A stretch of 52,286 nt of DNA from contig JAHKLX010000061.1 of NCBI GenBank assembly GCA_020854835.1, positions 1 to 52,286 on the forward strand, in the 5' to 3' direction. The notes under the pieces are model-generated. The model saw nothing but the letters and a program-made list of their open reading frames with translations, was not told where the DNA came from and searched no databases. Below, piece after piece: positions 15,914 through 24,880 of the stretch (its first letter is position 1; every line of letters starts with the position of its first letter). Position numbers and translations under genes: made by a program. The DNA comes from Microcaldota archaeon. GTDB taxonomy: Archaea; Micrarchaeota; Micrarchaeia; Anstonellales; JAGGVH01.

Positions 15914-18421
15914 TTACTCTTCTGACACCGCGTCCTCATCAAATATTCTATCGAGTTCAGCATTTGAAGTTACTCCACGCACCTTGTTTCTTATGTGCGA
16001 TTTATTCATATCCAAACGATAGAAGATGTCGCGTCCAAACTTATGTACCCTTCGGATAAGTTGAATACGGCCAAAACGATCTCCGTGCTTATCGGCAAAC
16101 TTGGCTAATCCTACCGCCTTTGGGTAGTTGTCCTTGCGGCTCGGGTCATGGGGTTCAAGAACATCAAAAACATAACCTTGGGCATCGGCACGGACGACAA
16201 GCAAGTCGGGGAACATAGGTGTTGCGATGCCATTCACATCATACGGGATCTCTAACGACCACTTTTTACGGTCAAGGTTGCGGAGCCATGCTACCGCACC
16301 ATGTACCAATTCCTCTTTTATCAATCCTCTTTCCCAATCATTGAGGCTAACTTTGAAATCATCACCCTCGGTCGGGATGAAAAGATGATTTTCATAAGCC
16401 ACAGCATCATTTCCTACAAAGAAGTCTACGGCTTGTGGCAACCGCCAATCAAGCGGAACGGGAGTAGTTGAAGAGAAAGCCAGTTTTTCATATACATCTT
16501 TGCGTTCCTCTCTTAACCTGCGGAAAGCCGACCGGTTTTCGTCATATAGTTCATTGAACAACTTGTCTGCAAGCCGTTCCAACCGTTCCATAACATCATT
16601 GTCATTTGCTAATACGATAGCTTCGGTCTTTACCTCCTCGTAATCCCGCTTTGCGTGGCGTCCCCAGTATTCTCTGTGAAGATCGCCGCCGAAGATTTTA
16701 CCTGCCCGCTCGAAAAGATTGTTTAAGTCAAACTCGGACAACTCAACAGTCTCGGCATTTTCGGCGGTGCTTTCGTTGTCACTCTCGCAATAATCAATGG
16801 TGAGTGTTTTCAGTGCCAACGCAGTGATAGCCTTAGCAGTTTCATCGAATTTACCGGACTCTTTAAGAGCATCGACTTCTTTATCGAACTCATCCAGCAC
16901 CTTTTTAAGAGTGCTTTGCCGCGCCGACGGAGCAATCATATCCTGTGTAAGCGCACGAGCAAGTGCCATTAATCGGCGTAGAGCGGGTTGTTTCCTTGCC
17001 GAATTAACGCGGTATGTTATCAGCTCCATATCGGTGAATATATCCGTAAACGCAGGGTCACGTTTTAAAGTGACCAGCTCTTTATGAGAGCCTGTTTCAG
17101 ACGGAATGATCGCTTCACTATCACGCAGGGCTTCTTCCACTGATCTGACAGTTTCTTCATCAAAGAATGGCAGATAAAGGGCGACATTATTAAGTTCGGC
17201 ATCAGCTTCTACCCGTCGGGCAAGCGGAGTGCGAATCATACGTCCGAGCAACTGGGCGATGTGAGTATAGTCTTGAGCATGACGGAATGACATCATTGTT
17301 TCAGCACGTGGGCAGTCCCAACCGGTAGAGAGATTCATCTTAAAGAAGACAACCATAGCATTCTGGTTTTCTTGGATGCGGGAGGCTTCAATTTTGTGAA
17401 TTTCATAATCACGTACCTTTATTGTCTCACGCCCGTCGAACGTCTGCACCAACTCTCCAGCTTGGAATTTACGTCCAATGATTGTCTCAAGTATATCAAT
17501 ACAAGCCCCCAAATCTGTCTGAGTGGCTTCTCGTTCATTGCCGTCCTGCACTTGCACAACGAAAATGGGACGTATAGGCGTTTTTATATCCTCATGGTCA
17601 CAGTAGGCTGCCCAATGCTCACACTTCTTTTTCCAGTTGATTGCAGCTTCTTTGAACATCGTCATATCAGCATTTATAGCTATTTCAGGGAAGTGGATTA
17701 TGATTCTGTCCTTCAGCAAGCCGGAATCAATTACATCCTCCGGTGGCACAGTCACATACTGAGTCGTTCGGTTTATGCCGGTTACGAGCTTTTGGAATCG
17801 TTGCGGTGTGGCGGTCATGCCAATGACAAGCGGCATAGGAGGAAGCCCGTCCTCCGGGCTGCCCTTGATGAACTTCTGCATAATAGATTGCGCCGTTTGC
17901 TCTGCCCGTTGCGTGGCTGTGCCTCTGTGCGCTTCGTCAATAACGACATAAAACGACTTAGGCTGCCGTTTCGCTGTATTGGCGAGTGTTTCCCATATCG
18001 CATACTCCCGACCGTCGCCCCTGCTCGTCAGCAGTTTATCCGTACCGAGCTTCTGTGTATTGAGGAAGTTAATACTTCCGGGAGCAAAAAACTCCGCATC
18101 GAAGTTGGAGTCGATAACGTTGATGTCACGGGCGCGGAACTTCTCTGACTTGCTCTCGATTTTCATTCGTGTTTGCTCATTGAGTTCAGGCATGTCCGAT
18201 AGCCATACAAAAACTGAATCAGGCTCCGCTACGACATAAGGGTTTCCGAAGATCATGTTTTCAAACAGGGCGGTCATTATAATCGTTTTACCTGCACCTG
18301 TGGGGGCAGTAAATGAGATAACCTGAGGATCTTTTTCACTCCACATAGTGTGTGCTTTTTGAATTTTTTCGTGCAAGTCGGCCAGTGCCGTTTCTTGAAA
18401 TGTAAAAAGCGTGGCTCTCAT
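15914..18421 (-). CDS. Type III R-M helicase-nuclease subunit (Res-like)
   Basis: 835 aa. The superfamily 2 motor has Walker A PTGAGKT (40-46), the DEAH box (162-165), GMTATP near 205 and motif VI QLLGRMIRTPLARR near 390. The conserved STGWDCPRA segment is typical of type III Res subunits. Near residues 745-770, PDLLVV followed by VFDVLEPHD occupies the place of the PD-(D/E)xK nuclease, but the usual ExK is replaced by DVLEPH, so the nuclease is divergent or altered. It should form a complex with the methyltransferase whose stop it overlaps by 4 nt (ATGA). It is the last gene of the six-gene operon. Confidence 0.88.
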   Translation of the reverse strand: MRATLFTFQETALADLHEKIQKAHTMWSEKDPQVISFTAPTGAGKTIIMTALFENMIFGNPYVVAEPDSVFVWLSDMPELNEQTRMKIESKSEKFRARDINVIDSNFDAEFFAPGSINFLNTQKLGTDKLLTSRGDGREYAIWETLANTAKRQPKSFYVVIDEAHRGTATQRAEQTAQSIMQKFIKGSPEDGLPPMPLVIGMTATPQRFQKLVTGINRTTQYVTVPPEDVIDSGLLKDRIIIHFPEIAINADMTMFKEAAINWKKKCEHWAAYCDHEDIKTPIRPIFVVQVQDGNEREATQTDLGACIDILETIIGRKFQAGELVQTFDGRETIKVRDYEIHKIEASRIQENQNAMVVFFKMNLSTGWDCPRAETMMSFRHAQDYTHIAQLLGRMIRTPLARRVEADAELNNVALYLPFFDEETVRSVEEALRDSEAIIPSETGSHKELVTLKRDPAFTDIFTDMELITYRVNSARKQPALRRLMALARALTQDMIAPSARQSTLKKVLDEFDKEVDALKESGKFDETAKAITALALKTLTIDYCESDNESTAENAETVELSEFDLNNLFERAGKIFGGDLHREYWGRHAKRDYEEVKTEAIVLANDNDVMERLERLADKLFNELYDENRSAFRRLREERKDVYEKLAFSSTTPVPLDWRLPQAVDFFVGNDAVAYENHLFIPTEGDDFKVSLNDWERGLIKEELVHGAVAWLRNLDRKKWSLEIPYDVNGIATPMFPDLLVVRADAQGYVFDVLEPHDPSRKDNYPKAVGLAKFADKHGDRFGRIQLIRRVHKFGRDIFYRLDMNKSHIRNKVRGVTSNAELDRIFDEDAVSEE

Positions 18422-20796
18422 ATCTTGTTCCTCCTGCTTCCGATAACAAAGTTATCAATATAGTCGCGGTAAAGCTGGTATGTCCGCTCTATACCTACGC
18501 CGTCCGACATTTCTCTGAACGCTTCTTCGGAATTCGTGACAAAGTAAATCGTTTCAACGCCATCTGCCTCGTGCAAAGCTGCGGAAAACTCGCCGTATCT
18601 ATCCTCGTCCAACAAAACAGCGAAGGTATTGTTAGGTAAAATCATCCACGGAGGTAGCTCCTCGTCCAGCAATACGGGGCGTTCACCAACCGCTCCAGCT
18701 TTCAACCACAGCAGCGGTAATATCTCGTGGAACTGCTGACCAAGCGACACACTGTTTTTATCTAAGAAGCCAAGTTTGAAATATTCCACGTTAGCGGGAA
18801 ACCCTTCGCTCATTGGGCGCTTCAATGGTTCCTTGACAGAGATCGTGCCGAGCGTGTCGACTACCTTTGCTTTTATTTTGTTAAACACACGACTTTCTTT
18901 TGCCACGATGTAGAAATCCGTAATATGTTCCTGATCCTCAAGAGCAACGAGCCATTCTTCTGATGCATCAGGGTCAAATAGCACGGATGCTGTGTGTTTC
19001 TCCGATATAATGAATCGACTGTTAATTTTTACGAGCGACTGAGATAAAATCGTCTCGCTAACAATACTTTTTATATCCTTTGGTGGGTCGTCTGCCAGCC
19101 TGTTGATTCTTTTCTGGATTGATGAAGCTGCACCAACAATCGAAGCCACTATCTGCTTCTTTGTAGATGCTGTTAGAGCAGCCGGATTATCTACAAAACC
19201 AAGCTGATAGAACGAACGGTTGATTGCCCTCGTAGTAGTTCGGGTTGTGAAATATTCGCCTGTCAGTGTTGTGCCATCTGCTCTTTTGCCAAGGATGCTG
19301 TATTCCGTGCGTGGCCAAGTAACCGAGCGACATATGCCATGACTTTCCCATTCTGGATCACCGGGTTGGTAGCCCGCCGCTTTTAGTTCTCGGACTTCAG
19401 GTTCAGCCACCTCATTATTAGTGACGAGAATACAACGACGATGCCCATCATCTTCAACATTCAAAAGGTTTACAGCATTAAGCGTTGTTCCACTCCCTGC
19501 AAAGAAGTCTACAATAAGTGCATCTTTTTTCCCCAAAACTGCAAATGCTAAGGCTTCCCGAACGGCATATAGGGATTTTGGAAACGGGAAACCGCCGCCA
19601 ATAATCTCCTTTATCATAGCTGTCCCGTGAGCCTCAGCGTTAAAAAGACCATCTGACCAAACAGTTTTTGGAGGTTCACTTTCTCGATGAAGAATTATTT
19701 CGATACGTTCTCCACGCTTTTCAGCGAACATCCTTTCCTGTACAGATTCAACCGTTGCTCGAGCATAACGCCACTTCTTTTCTATACCGTTTTTATCTAT
19801 AGGCCAAACGGAAACAGTACCGTCTTCATTGTTTTCAACTTGTGCTGTCGGATGAATGTCATCGTCCAACACATCGCCAAACCCGATGATATTCAGTTTA
19901 TCATCTAATAATACTGGGTAAAAACAAGTGGCGGCCTCATAACGCCCCGAAGTGCTACCCCAACGCCGCAGGTTGTAGGTATCTCCTCCAGTGTGAGGTT
20001 TTCTAAATATGGTGCTTTCGGCTGAATACGAAAAAATGGCGTATTCATTTGTGACAGAGAAGCTTTTACCTTGTGTCCCGCCAGGATTGTGTTGTATCGT
20101 CACACAGTTGTGAGTTAACTCCGGGAAAATATCGTGGAGCAAGACCCACAAATGGGCATACTCGTTATCATCAATAGTCGTTATCAAAACGCCATCTTTT
20201 GCGAGTATTCTCTTTGCAATCAACAGTCGCTTCTGCATCATCGACAGCCACTTACTATGCCTGTATGCATCGTTCGAATCCACGTAATCGTTATTATATT
20301 TCCAGTCCCTTGCTCCTGTATTATAGGGCGGGTCGATATAAATACAGTCCACTTGTCCCTCATATAGGTATTCCAACAGCTGAAGCGCATGATAGTTATC
20401 AGCTTCAATAATGGTGTGCCAGAGCGAATCGTCCGGCGCATTCTCTACTTTCGCAATCGGCTCTAAACTAGGGAAAATTGGCTCTCCGAACTGCGCCACA
20501 GAAACGAGTTCTGTAATCGGTATAGTTTCCATGACTCGTTTGGCCTTGTTTACACACATGGCGCTTTCACCGTCAACCTTCTTAACAGTGAAAATATCAC
20601 TCATCTTACCTACCTTTCGGGCAACTTTCGAGTTGCGACGAATGGGTACACCATAGAGCGGTGTGCATTCAGGGACATGTTCCTCGAATACAAGGCCAAA
20701 TTTCTTATTCTTTGTCAAACGATCAATCTCGACTGACAGGCGCTCTTTTAACGCAGGGTCTGTGATTTGCCGTAGTAAATCCTTAATCGCTGCCAT
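18418..20796 (-). CDS. Type III R-M adenine-N6 methyltransferase and specificity subunit (Mod-like)
   Basis: 792 aa. The catalytic motif IV DPPY is at 155-158, in DPPYNTG context, and comes before the S-adenosylmethionine motif I DFFAGSGTT at 430-438. This is the beta-class order used by type III Mod enzymes. The region between (about 170-420) should hold target recognition, and the 300-residue C-terminal part is unusually long and unrecognised. It methylates one strand of an asymmetric site and directs the Res-like partner. It starts 10 nt after the DUF2326 ATPase gene behind GAGGAGTGAGG, so it shares the operon with the ABC three-component genes. Confidence 0.9.
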   Translation of the reverse strand: MAAIKDLLRQITDPALKERLSVEIDRLTKNKKFGLVFEEHVPECTPLYGVPIRRNSKVARKVGKMSDIFTVKKVDGESAMCVNKAKRVMETIPITELVSVAQFGEPIFPSLEPIAKVENAPDDSLWHTIIEADNYHALQLLEYLYEGQVDCIYIDPPYNTGARDWKYNNDYVDSNDAYRHSKWLSMMQKRLLIAKRILAKDGVLITTIDDNEYAHLWVLLHDIFPELTHNCVTIQHNPGGTQGKSFSVTNEYAIFSYSAESTIFRKPHTGGDTYNLRRWGSTSGRYEAATCFYPVLLDDKLNIIGFGDVLDDDIHPTAQVENNEDGTVSVWPIDKNGIEKKWRYARATVESVQERMFAEKRGERIEIILHRESEPPKTVWSDGLFNAEAHGTAMIKEIIGGGFPFPKSLYAVREALAFAVLGKKDALIVDFFAGSGTTLNAVNLLNVEDDGHRRCILVTNNEVAEPEVRELKAAGYQPGDPEWESHGICRSVTWPRTEYSILGKRADGTTLTGEYFTTRTTTRAINRSFYQLGFVDNPAALTASTKKQIVASIVGAASSIQKRINRLADDPPKDIKSIVSETILSQSLVKINSRFIISEKHTASVLFDPDASEEWLVALEDQEHITDFYIVAKESRVFNKIKAKVVDTLGTISVKEPLKRPMSEGFPANVEYFKLGFLDKNSVSLGQQFHEILPLLWLKAGAVGERPVLLDEELPPWMILPNNTFAVLLDEDRYGEFSAALHEADGVETIYFVTNSEEAFREMSDGVGIERTYQLYRDYIDNFVIGSRRNKI

Positions 20797-20806
20797 ATAT
20801 TTAACC

Positions 20807-22480
20807 TCACTCCTCTGAGTCTTCAGATGATTCTTCGACTATTCCCACTGTCGTCGGTTCTTCGGTTATTCTGCTCCACGATTCTCCGAACAGTTCATTG
20901 CCAACCGATAACCGAAGTATGGCATTCTTTTTAAGAATGTCGTATGCAGCAGGTGTGGATGAGTTGGCCTTGTCGAACGCAATAAATATTTGCCGTCTGC
21001 TCTCCTGATACATACCGAGTATCCGTTCAAAATCTGCGTCTTCGATGCGCTTTACGATGCTCGAATCATGAATCAGCACGGGGAGCGGTGTCAGCGAGAG
21101 CATACTCAGGTCATAGACCACAAGATTCTTAAACGCCGTACCTTCGCTTTTATCGTCGGGTGTTTCAAACTCGAACGTCTTGTCCGGCTTTAATGTCAGT
21201 ACCGGCGCTGATCTATCACCGCCCGTGACGATGGTATTAATTCGTGTCAATTCATCGTTGACTTGTTTTTCGGCGGCAGCAAGAGCCTCCTCTTGCTTGC
21301 GACGAAGATTTGTCAACAGTTTCTCTATTTCCTTGCGCTTTTCTATCTGCTCAATCTCAGACTTTAATTCCCCGTTTTTCTTTTCCAAGTCGTCGATTTC
21401 GCGGGTGATTCGCGCATACTGGTTTAATATTGATTGTGAAATCGTCCGTGCGATTCCCGAATCCTTAAGCTGCGCTTCAATAGTGGCAATGTCTGCATCC
21501 GTGTCCTCTATGAGGGGTTCAAGACGGGCAATTTCCTCCTCGATGTCGGAACGCAAAAAGCCGTTAATCTTGGCGTGGAAATTTTCAACGTCCGTAAACA
21601 CATCAATATTGGCATCGGGAAAGAACCGTCTCAATGCCGAGAAGTCTTTTCGCAGAACGCCGTCGCTGTCGGGCATATTGCTCCTGACTGCTCTCAGTTG
21701 TGATTCTAATCGGTATTTGCGGGCATCCAACTTCTCCAGTTCTTTTTTAATTTCCGCAAGCCGTGCCGCTTTTTCATGGTCAATACCCAATGCCCGCAAG
21801 TTGGCTTCTTCATTCTGCTTGCTTAGCTTTTCGCGGCGATTCTCCAAGCTTTCAATCTTTTCCTTGTTTTCACCAATTTCTGCGGTAATGTCGCTTACCG
21901 AGCGTTCGACTTGTTTGCTTGGTTTCAAGCCGTAACTTTCCTCGGCGGCCTTCAGGTTGTAAATGTCCTCGTATTTGTCGAGCAGTTTCATCAGATACTC
22001 GACCGCAGTTGCCATCGACTCACGTTCGCCTTGGAGCGGTTTATGTTCGTTATGGCTCCCGTGTCCGTAGATTCGGATAAATCGCTCGACGATTTCACCG
22101 AACTTGATGTCTCGCAAGGGAATCTTATATTCGTGAAATAACCGATCACGGTAGTCGTTAATGCTCATCTCCTGAATGACGACGCTATATTTGCCATCAC
22201 AACGGTTCACCGTGTTCGGGCGGCTCGTCGACCGCCAGAAGTATAACGGCTCATCATCAAACTCAAACTCAAAATTTATCTGATGGTGACCGATGCGCTC
22301 AAATACGTCCTTTGCAGACTTGGTGTAGTCATTGCCACCAAATACGAAATCCAGTATCAGCAGGAACGTAGACTTACCGATGGCGTTGCTACCGCCCGAA
22401 CTACCCAGTATGACATTAAGCCCTTTATGGAACTCCGATGGCTGCGTCTTAAATTTGTCACATGTCACCCTTTTTAACAT
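20807..22480 (-). CDS. DUF2326 SMC/Rad50-like ABC ATPase
   Basis: 557 aa from the ATG at 22480, chosen because GGAGGTG precedes it. Walker A is GSNAIGKST at residues 30-38 after a LNVILGSSGG strand. A long coiled-coil arm spans roughly 195-420. Near the C-terminus, LPVLIHDSSIVKRIED (about 475-490) occupies the Walker B/D-loop position of the DUF2326 family. These ATPases are the ABC component of 'ABC three-component' conflict systems described by Aravind and colleagues, where ATP-driven DNA or RNA sensing is thought to trigger an effector. It overlaps the middle-component gene by 23 nt. Confidence 0.82.
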   Translation of the reverse strand: MLKRVTCDKFKTQPSEFHKGLNVILGSSGGSNAIGKSTFLLILDFVFGGNDYTKSAKDVFERIGHHQINFEFEFDDEPLYFWRSTSRPNTVNRCDGKYSVVIQEMSINDYRDRLFHEYKIPLRDIKFGEIVERFIRIYGHGSHNEHKPLQGERESMATAVEYLMKLLDKYEDIYNLKAAEESYGLKPSKQVERSVSDITAEIGENKEKIESLENRREKLSKQNEEANLRALGIDHEKAARLAEIKKELEKLDARKYRLESQLRAVRSNMPDSDGVLRKDFSALRRFFPDANIDVFTDVENFHAKINGFLRSDIEEEIARLEPLIEDTDADIATIEAQLKDSGIARTISQSILNQYARITREIDDLEKKNGELKSEIEQIEKRKEIEKLLTNLRRKQEEALAAAEKQVNDELTRINTIVTGGDRSAPVLTLKPDKTFEFETPDDKSEGTAFKNLVVYDLSMLSLTPLPVLIHDSSIVKRIEDADFERILGMYQESRRQIFIAFDKANSSTPAAYDILKKNAILRLSVGNELFGESWSRITEEPTTVGIVEESSEDSEE

Positions 22481-22697
22481 AACGTAGCACCTCCGTTCCT
22501 TCTGGTATTTCAACCTTTCCGAGTTTATACAGGCAGTCGAGCGCATCTAAGAAAATGCTTATCTCTGATACCTTTGTCTTTATCTCAACGAGTAACTCGT
22601 GCGGGGTCATATCTCGTTTCTCCAACTTCTCTAAGATAGGCGCGAAGAGTGCGATTACGCTATCCGAGAAAGTATTAACTTTGCTTGGCATTCTCAT
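22458..22697 (-). CDS. ABC three-component system middle component (small, 79 aa)
   Basis: The small protein begins MRMPSKVNTFSDSVIALFAP and has the pattern of middle components: an N-terminal MPSK segment, a winged-helix-like centre (EKRDMTPHELLVEI) and a FLDALDCLYKLGKVEI strand-helix near the end. The start is the ATG at 22697 (GAGGTG 11 nt upstream); an in-frame GTG at 22709 is an alternative. It overlaps the effector gene by 23 nt and the ATPase gene by 23 nt, so the three should be made in a fixed ratio. Its expected role is to join the ATPase to the effector. Confidence 0.7.
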   Translation of the reverse strand: MRMPSKVNTFSDSVIALFAPILEKLEKRDMTPHELLVEIKTKVSEISIFLDALDCLYKLGKVEIPEGTEVLRYVKKGDM

Positions 22698-24057
22698 TGA
22701 ATAAATCACACCTCTTCACCAAATATCCTATGATAATATCGCAGGCATCCTTATGCTGTTGTCCAACCTGTGAGGATAGCTTTTCAACCAGCAACCCGAT
22801 CACAAACTCTTGCGGGTCGGTAATTTCCGGTTTGTCTTTAAGCCCACTTGAAAGCAATATTTGTGCGGACTTCATCATCTCCCCGAACATTTGGGTATCG
22901 AATCCGATTTCCTGTTCAAGTCGACCACAGATGTCTTTTACTTTCTTATACAAACGAACCATACTGGCGTCGATTTTGTCTTTCAAATATGGCTCGTGGA
23001 TTTTTTTCTCAATTTCGACCAAATCTTTTAGATCTGTCTTTTCAAGCTCACTGAGATTCTTGACTTTATGAATCTCGCGCAGGACGGTTTCGATTTCCTT
23101 CGGAAACCGTATGCTTTCCGTTCTTTCAATGAACGCTTGAATTTCAGCGCAACGGCGTTTGCTTGCAAGCAAGGCTTTCTTCTCGTCAACCGACATAACC
23201 TCTACTTCTTTGGCACATGCCCCTTCGCATAGAGCGACTGCGTTCTCGTATCCCTGGGATTCCGTAGCGGAAAGCGTGAGATAGACGACTTCACATTTCG
23301 ACGACGGAAGTTTGTTACGCACAGGGATTCCGAGTGCGTTGCCGCAATTAAGGCATTTGCCGTTTGATTCCGTGAGAAGTGTAACGAGCATATCCTTTTC
23401 AGGCTTTTCAAAAACCATAAGTTTCGCTATTTGGTCAGAAATGGTAATAAGTGTTTCCACACCTACCACATCTATTTGCGCACCCTCCTGCACCGTCAAA
23501 GCAGTGGTAGTAGGTTTACTCGACGTATTGACCAGAGCAATTTCATCGGAGCGGTCATCAAATGACTCTATGTACTCGGCTTTGATATTGCCTATAAAAG
23601 ACTTTCCGGCAGTATTATTTACAACCGATGCCGTGTAAAGGAACAATCCCGCAAGGAACTCTTCGAGAGCAAAAGATGTCTGTTTGAGGATGTCGGCTTT
23701 GGTTTTTCCGCTTGCCCTGTCGACTACGACATCTGGTTTAATCTCGTTATCTTTAGCAATGATGTCTTTAAGCGCCAGAATACCGCTTTTCATTTTATTG
23801 GCATCCAACAAGGGCAGGATGTTTTTTTTGAAGTAACCCACCGTTTCTTGTGCATCCGCTGTAGGAGCTTTGTCGGTTACTTGCGGCGACAAATTGCTCC
23901 TGCAAATTAATAGGTCATGGACTGTTCCGTCTTCGTTTCTGATGTCATATAGGGGCGCGACCGAAAGCAAGACTGTACCACAGAGCAATTTCTGTTTTAC
24001 ACTTTTGGGTTTACACAGTTTCAACACGGTCATGAACGAACCAAAGCACAGCTTCAT
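22675..24057 (-). CDS. ABC three-component effector candidate with HNH-like zinc cluster (460 aa)
   Basis: A Cys4 cluster is at C235/C238 (CLNCGN) and C277/C281 (CEGAC). The helix YENAVALC before the second pair resembles the NxxxLC of HNH nucleases, but the paired histidine is missing from the strand CEVVYLTLS, so it is either a degenerate HNH or a zinc ribbon. The N-terminal 230 residues are mixed alpha/beta; the C-terminal 160 are helical and may be the family's C-terminal dock. I assign it as the third component from gene order and from the adjacent MC and DUF2326 genes. The catalytic role is unproven. The ATG at 24057 lies behind AAAGGGGG. Confidence 0.6.
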   Translation of the reverse strand: MKLCFGSFMTVLKLCKPKSVKQKLLCGTVLLSVAPLYDIRNEDGTVHDLLICRSNLSPQVTDKAPTADAQETVGYFKKNILPLLDANKMKSGILALKDIIAKDNEIKPDVVVDRASGKTKADILKQTSFALEEFLAGLFLYTASVVNNTAGKSFIGNIKAEYIESFDDRSDEIALVNTSSKPTTTALTVQEGAQIDVVGVETLITISDQIAKLMVFEKPEKDMLVTLLTESNGKCLNCGNALGIPVRNKLPSSKCEVVYLTLSATESQGYENAVALCEGACAKEVEVMSVDEKKALLASKRRCAEIQAFIERTESIRFPKEIETVLREIHKVKNLSELEKTDLKDLVEIEKKIHEPYLKDKIDASMVRLYKKVKDICGRLEQEIGFDTQMFGEMMKSAQILLSSGLKDKPEITDPQEFVIGLLVEKLSSQVGQQHKDACDIIIGYLVKRCDLFNENAKQS

Positions 24058-24096
24058 GTATGCTTGCGCCCCCTTTTGACAGTTTTAGTTAATCGG

Positions 24097-24303
24097 CTAC
24101 TCGTCCTTAACGTAATCGACGATGTCGCCGAAATTAACGTCCAGAGCCTTACATATCCTACAAAGCACATCCATGCTAACCGGTAAGTCCTTACCCATCT
24201 TCGCCATTGTTGTTGACGTTATATCTGCCATAGTCAGCAGATCTTTTTTTATCAACTTACGATCAATCAACAATTTCCATAATTTATTATAACTGATAGC
24301 CAT
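24097..24303 (-). CDS. Xre-family (YozG-like) regulator heading the defence operon
   Basis: 68 aa from the ATG at 24303, with GGAGG 7 nt upstream. The protein is a minimal lambda-repressor-like helix-turn-helix: YNKLWKLLIDRKLIKKDLL, then STTMAKMGKDLPVSMDVLCRICKAL, then LDVNFGDIVDY. This layout is that of the short YozG/HTH_26 type. It is first in the operon, followed after 39 nt by the zinc-cluster gene. The promoter region ahead contains an inverted repeat (24372-24404) that it may bind. It could instead be a phage repressor for the divergent early genes, but direct co-transcription with the defence genes favours self-regulation of that operon. Confidence 0.8.
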   Translation of the reverse strand: MAISYNKLWKLLIDRKLIKKDLLTMADITSTTMAKMGKDLPVSMDVLCRICKALDVNFGDIVDYVKDE

Positions 24304-24351
24304 ACATTTGCCTCCATCCAGCGCTAACGATATGGAATAGGTCACGACTAT

Positions 24352-24404
24352 ATTATTAATAATGTATTTTCAAGCGAATTGCAAGCAAAAATTGCGATTC
24401 GCTT
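24352..24404. promoter_or_regulatory. Inverted repeat and palindrome upstream of the Xre regulator (candidate operator/promoter)
   Basis: AAGCGAATTGCAA (24372-24384) and TTGCGATTCGCTT (24392-24404) pair at 12 of 13 positions. A perfect palindrome ATTATTAATAAT is at 24352-24363. On the minus strand TTGCAA followed by a 17-nt spacer and TATTAA is a possible promoter that overlaps the repeat, so repressor binding would block it. The right arm is followed by a T-rich stretch in the plus direction, so a terminator reading is also possible. Confidence 0.45.
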
Positions 24405-24569
24405 ACTTTTTATTTTCTAATGCTCACTGGAACTTTTATTTTCTTTAATTCAGGCAAATTCTTAGCCACAACCGAGTCGTGCCTTAGTCTCAACTGAGGG
24501 ACTGAAGGGCGTCTCCCTATAAAATTTAATTAGACGGCTGGTACAGGCCGTACTTGCGGGGAAGGAGAA

Positions 24570-24761
24570 ATGCCAATGGTTCAATTAGTCAAAGCAACTG
24601 ATAAGTTCGCCAGTCAGCTTTTCCAGTGGGATGCAGAGCGTCGGGTTATATCCCTTCCGCACGGAAAAGACATCTGGTTCGCACAACTTGGCGATGACGG
24701 GCAGTTCAAAGTCATCAAGAGCAAGCCGAAATCAAGCCTTAATGCAACCGCAACTAATTAG
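24570..24761 (+). CDS. Small phage early protein, unknown (63 aa)
   Basis: ATG at 24570, with GGGGAAGGAG just upstream. The protein is compact and mixed (VKATDKFASQLFQWDAERRV, then HGKDIWFAQLGDDGQFKVI). I do not recognise a family. It is the first gene of the rightward prophage block, preceded by a 200-nt leader that includes a short GC hairpin. A nested stem-loop that could act as a terminator or attenuator follows its stop. Confidence 0.65.
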   Translation: MPMVQLVKATDKFASQLFQWDAERRVISLPHGKDIWFAQLGDDGQFKVIKSKPKSSLNATATN

Positions 24762-24785
24762 CTAACAGCCCTTGGGAGCCGCAGG

Positions 24786-24825
24786 ACGGTCGGGTAATTC
24801 GCTGGAAACAGCGAGACCCGGCCGT
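24786..24825 (+). terminator. Nested stem-loop after the first phage gene
   Basis: The outer stem ACGGTCGGGT/ACCCGGCCGT (10 pairs, one G-U) encloses an inner hairpin CGCTG-GAAA-CAGCG (24800-24813), and the structure is followed by TTTT. It can work as a weak terminator or an attenuator between the first small gene and the sigma-like gene. The short T tract makes full termination uncertain. Confidence 0.55.
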
Positions 24826-24880
24826 TTTACGTCCGATTGGCTCTCCTGTTTCCGGCAACCGGAAAAGGAGATGTCAATCA

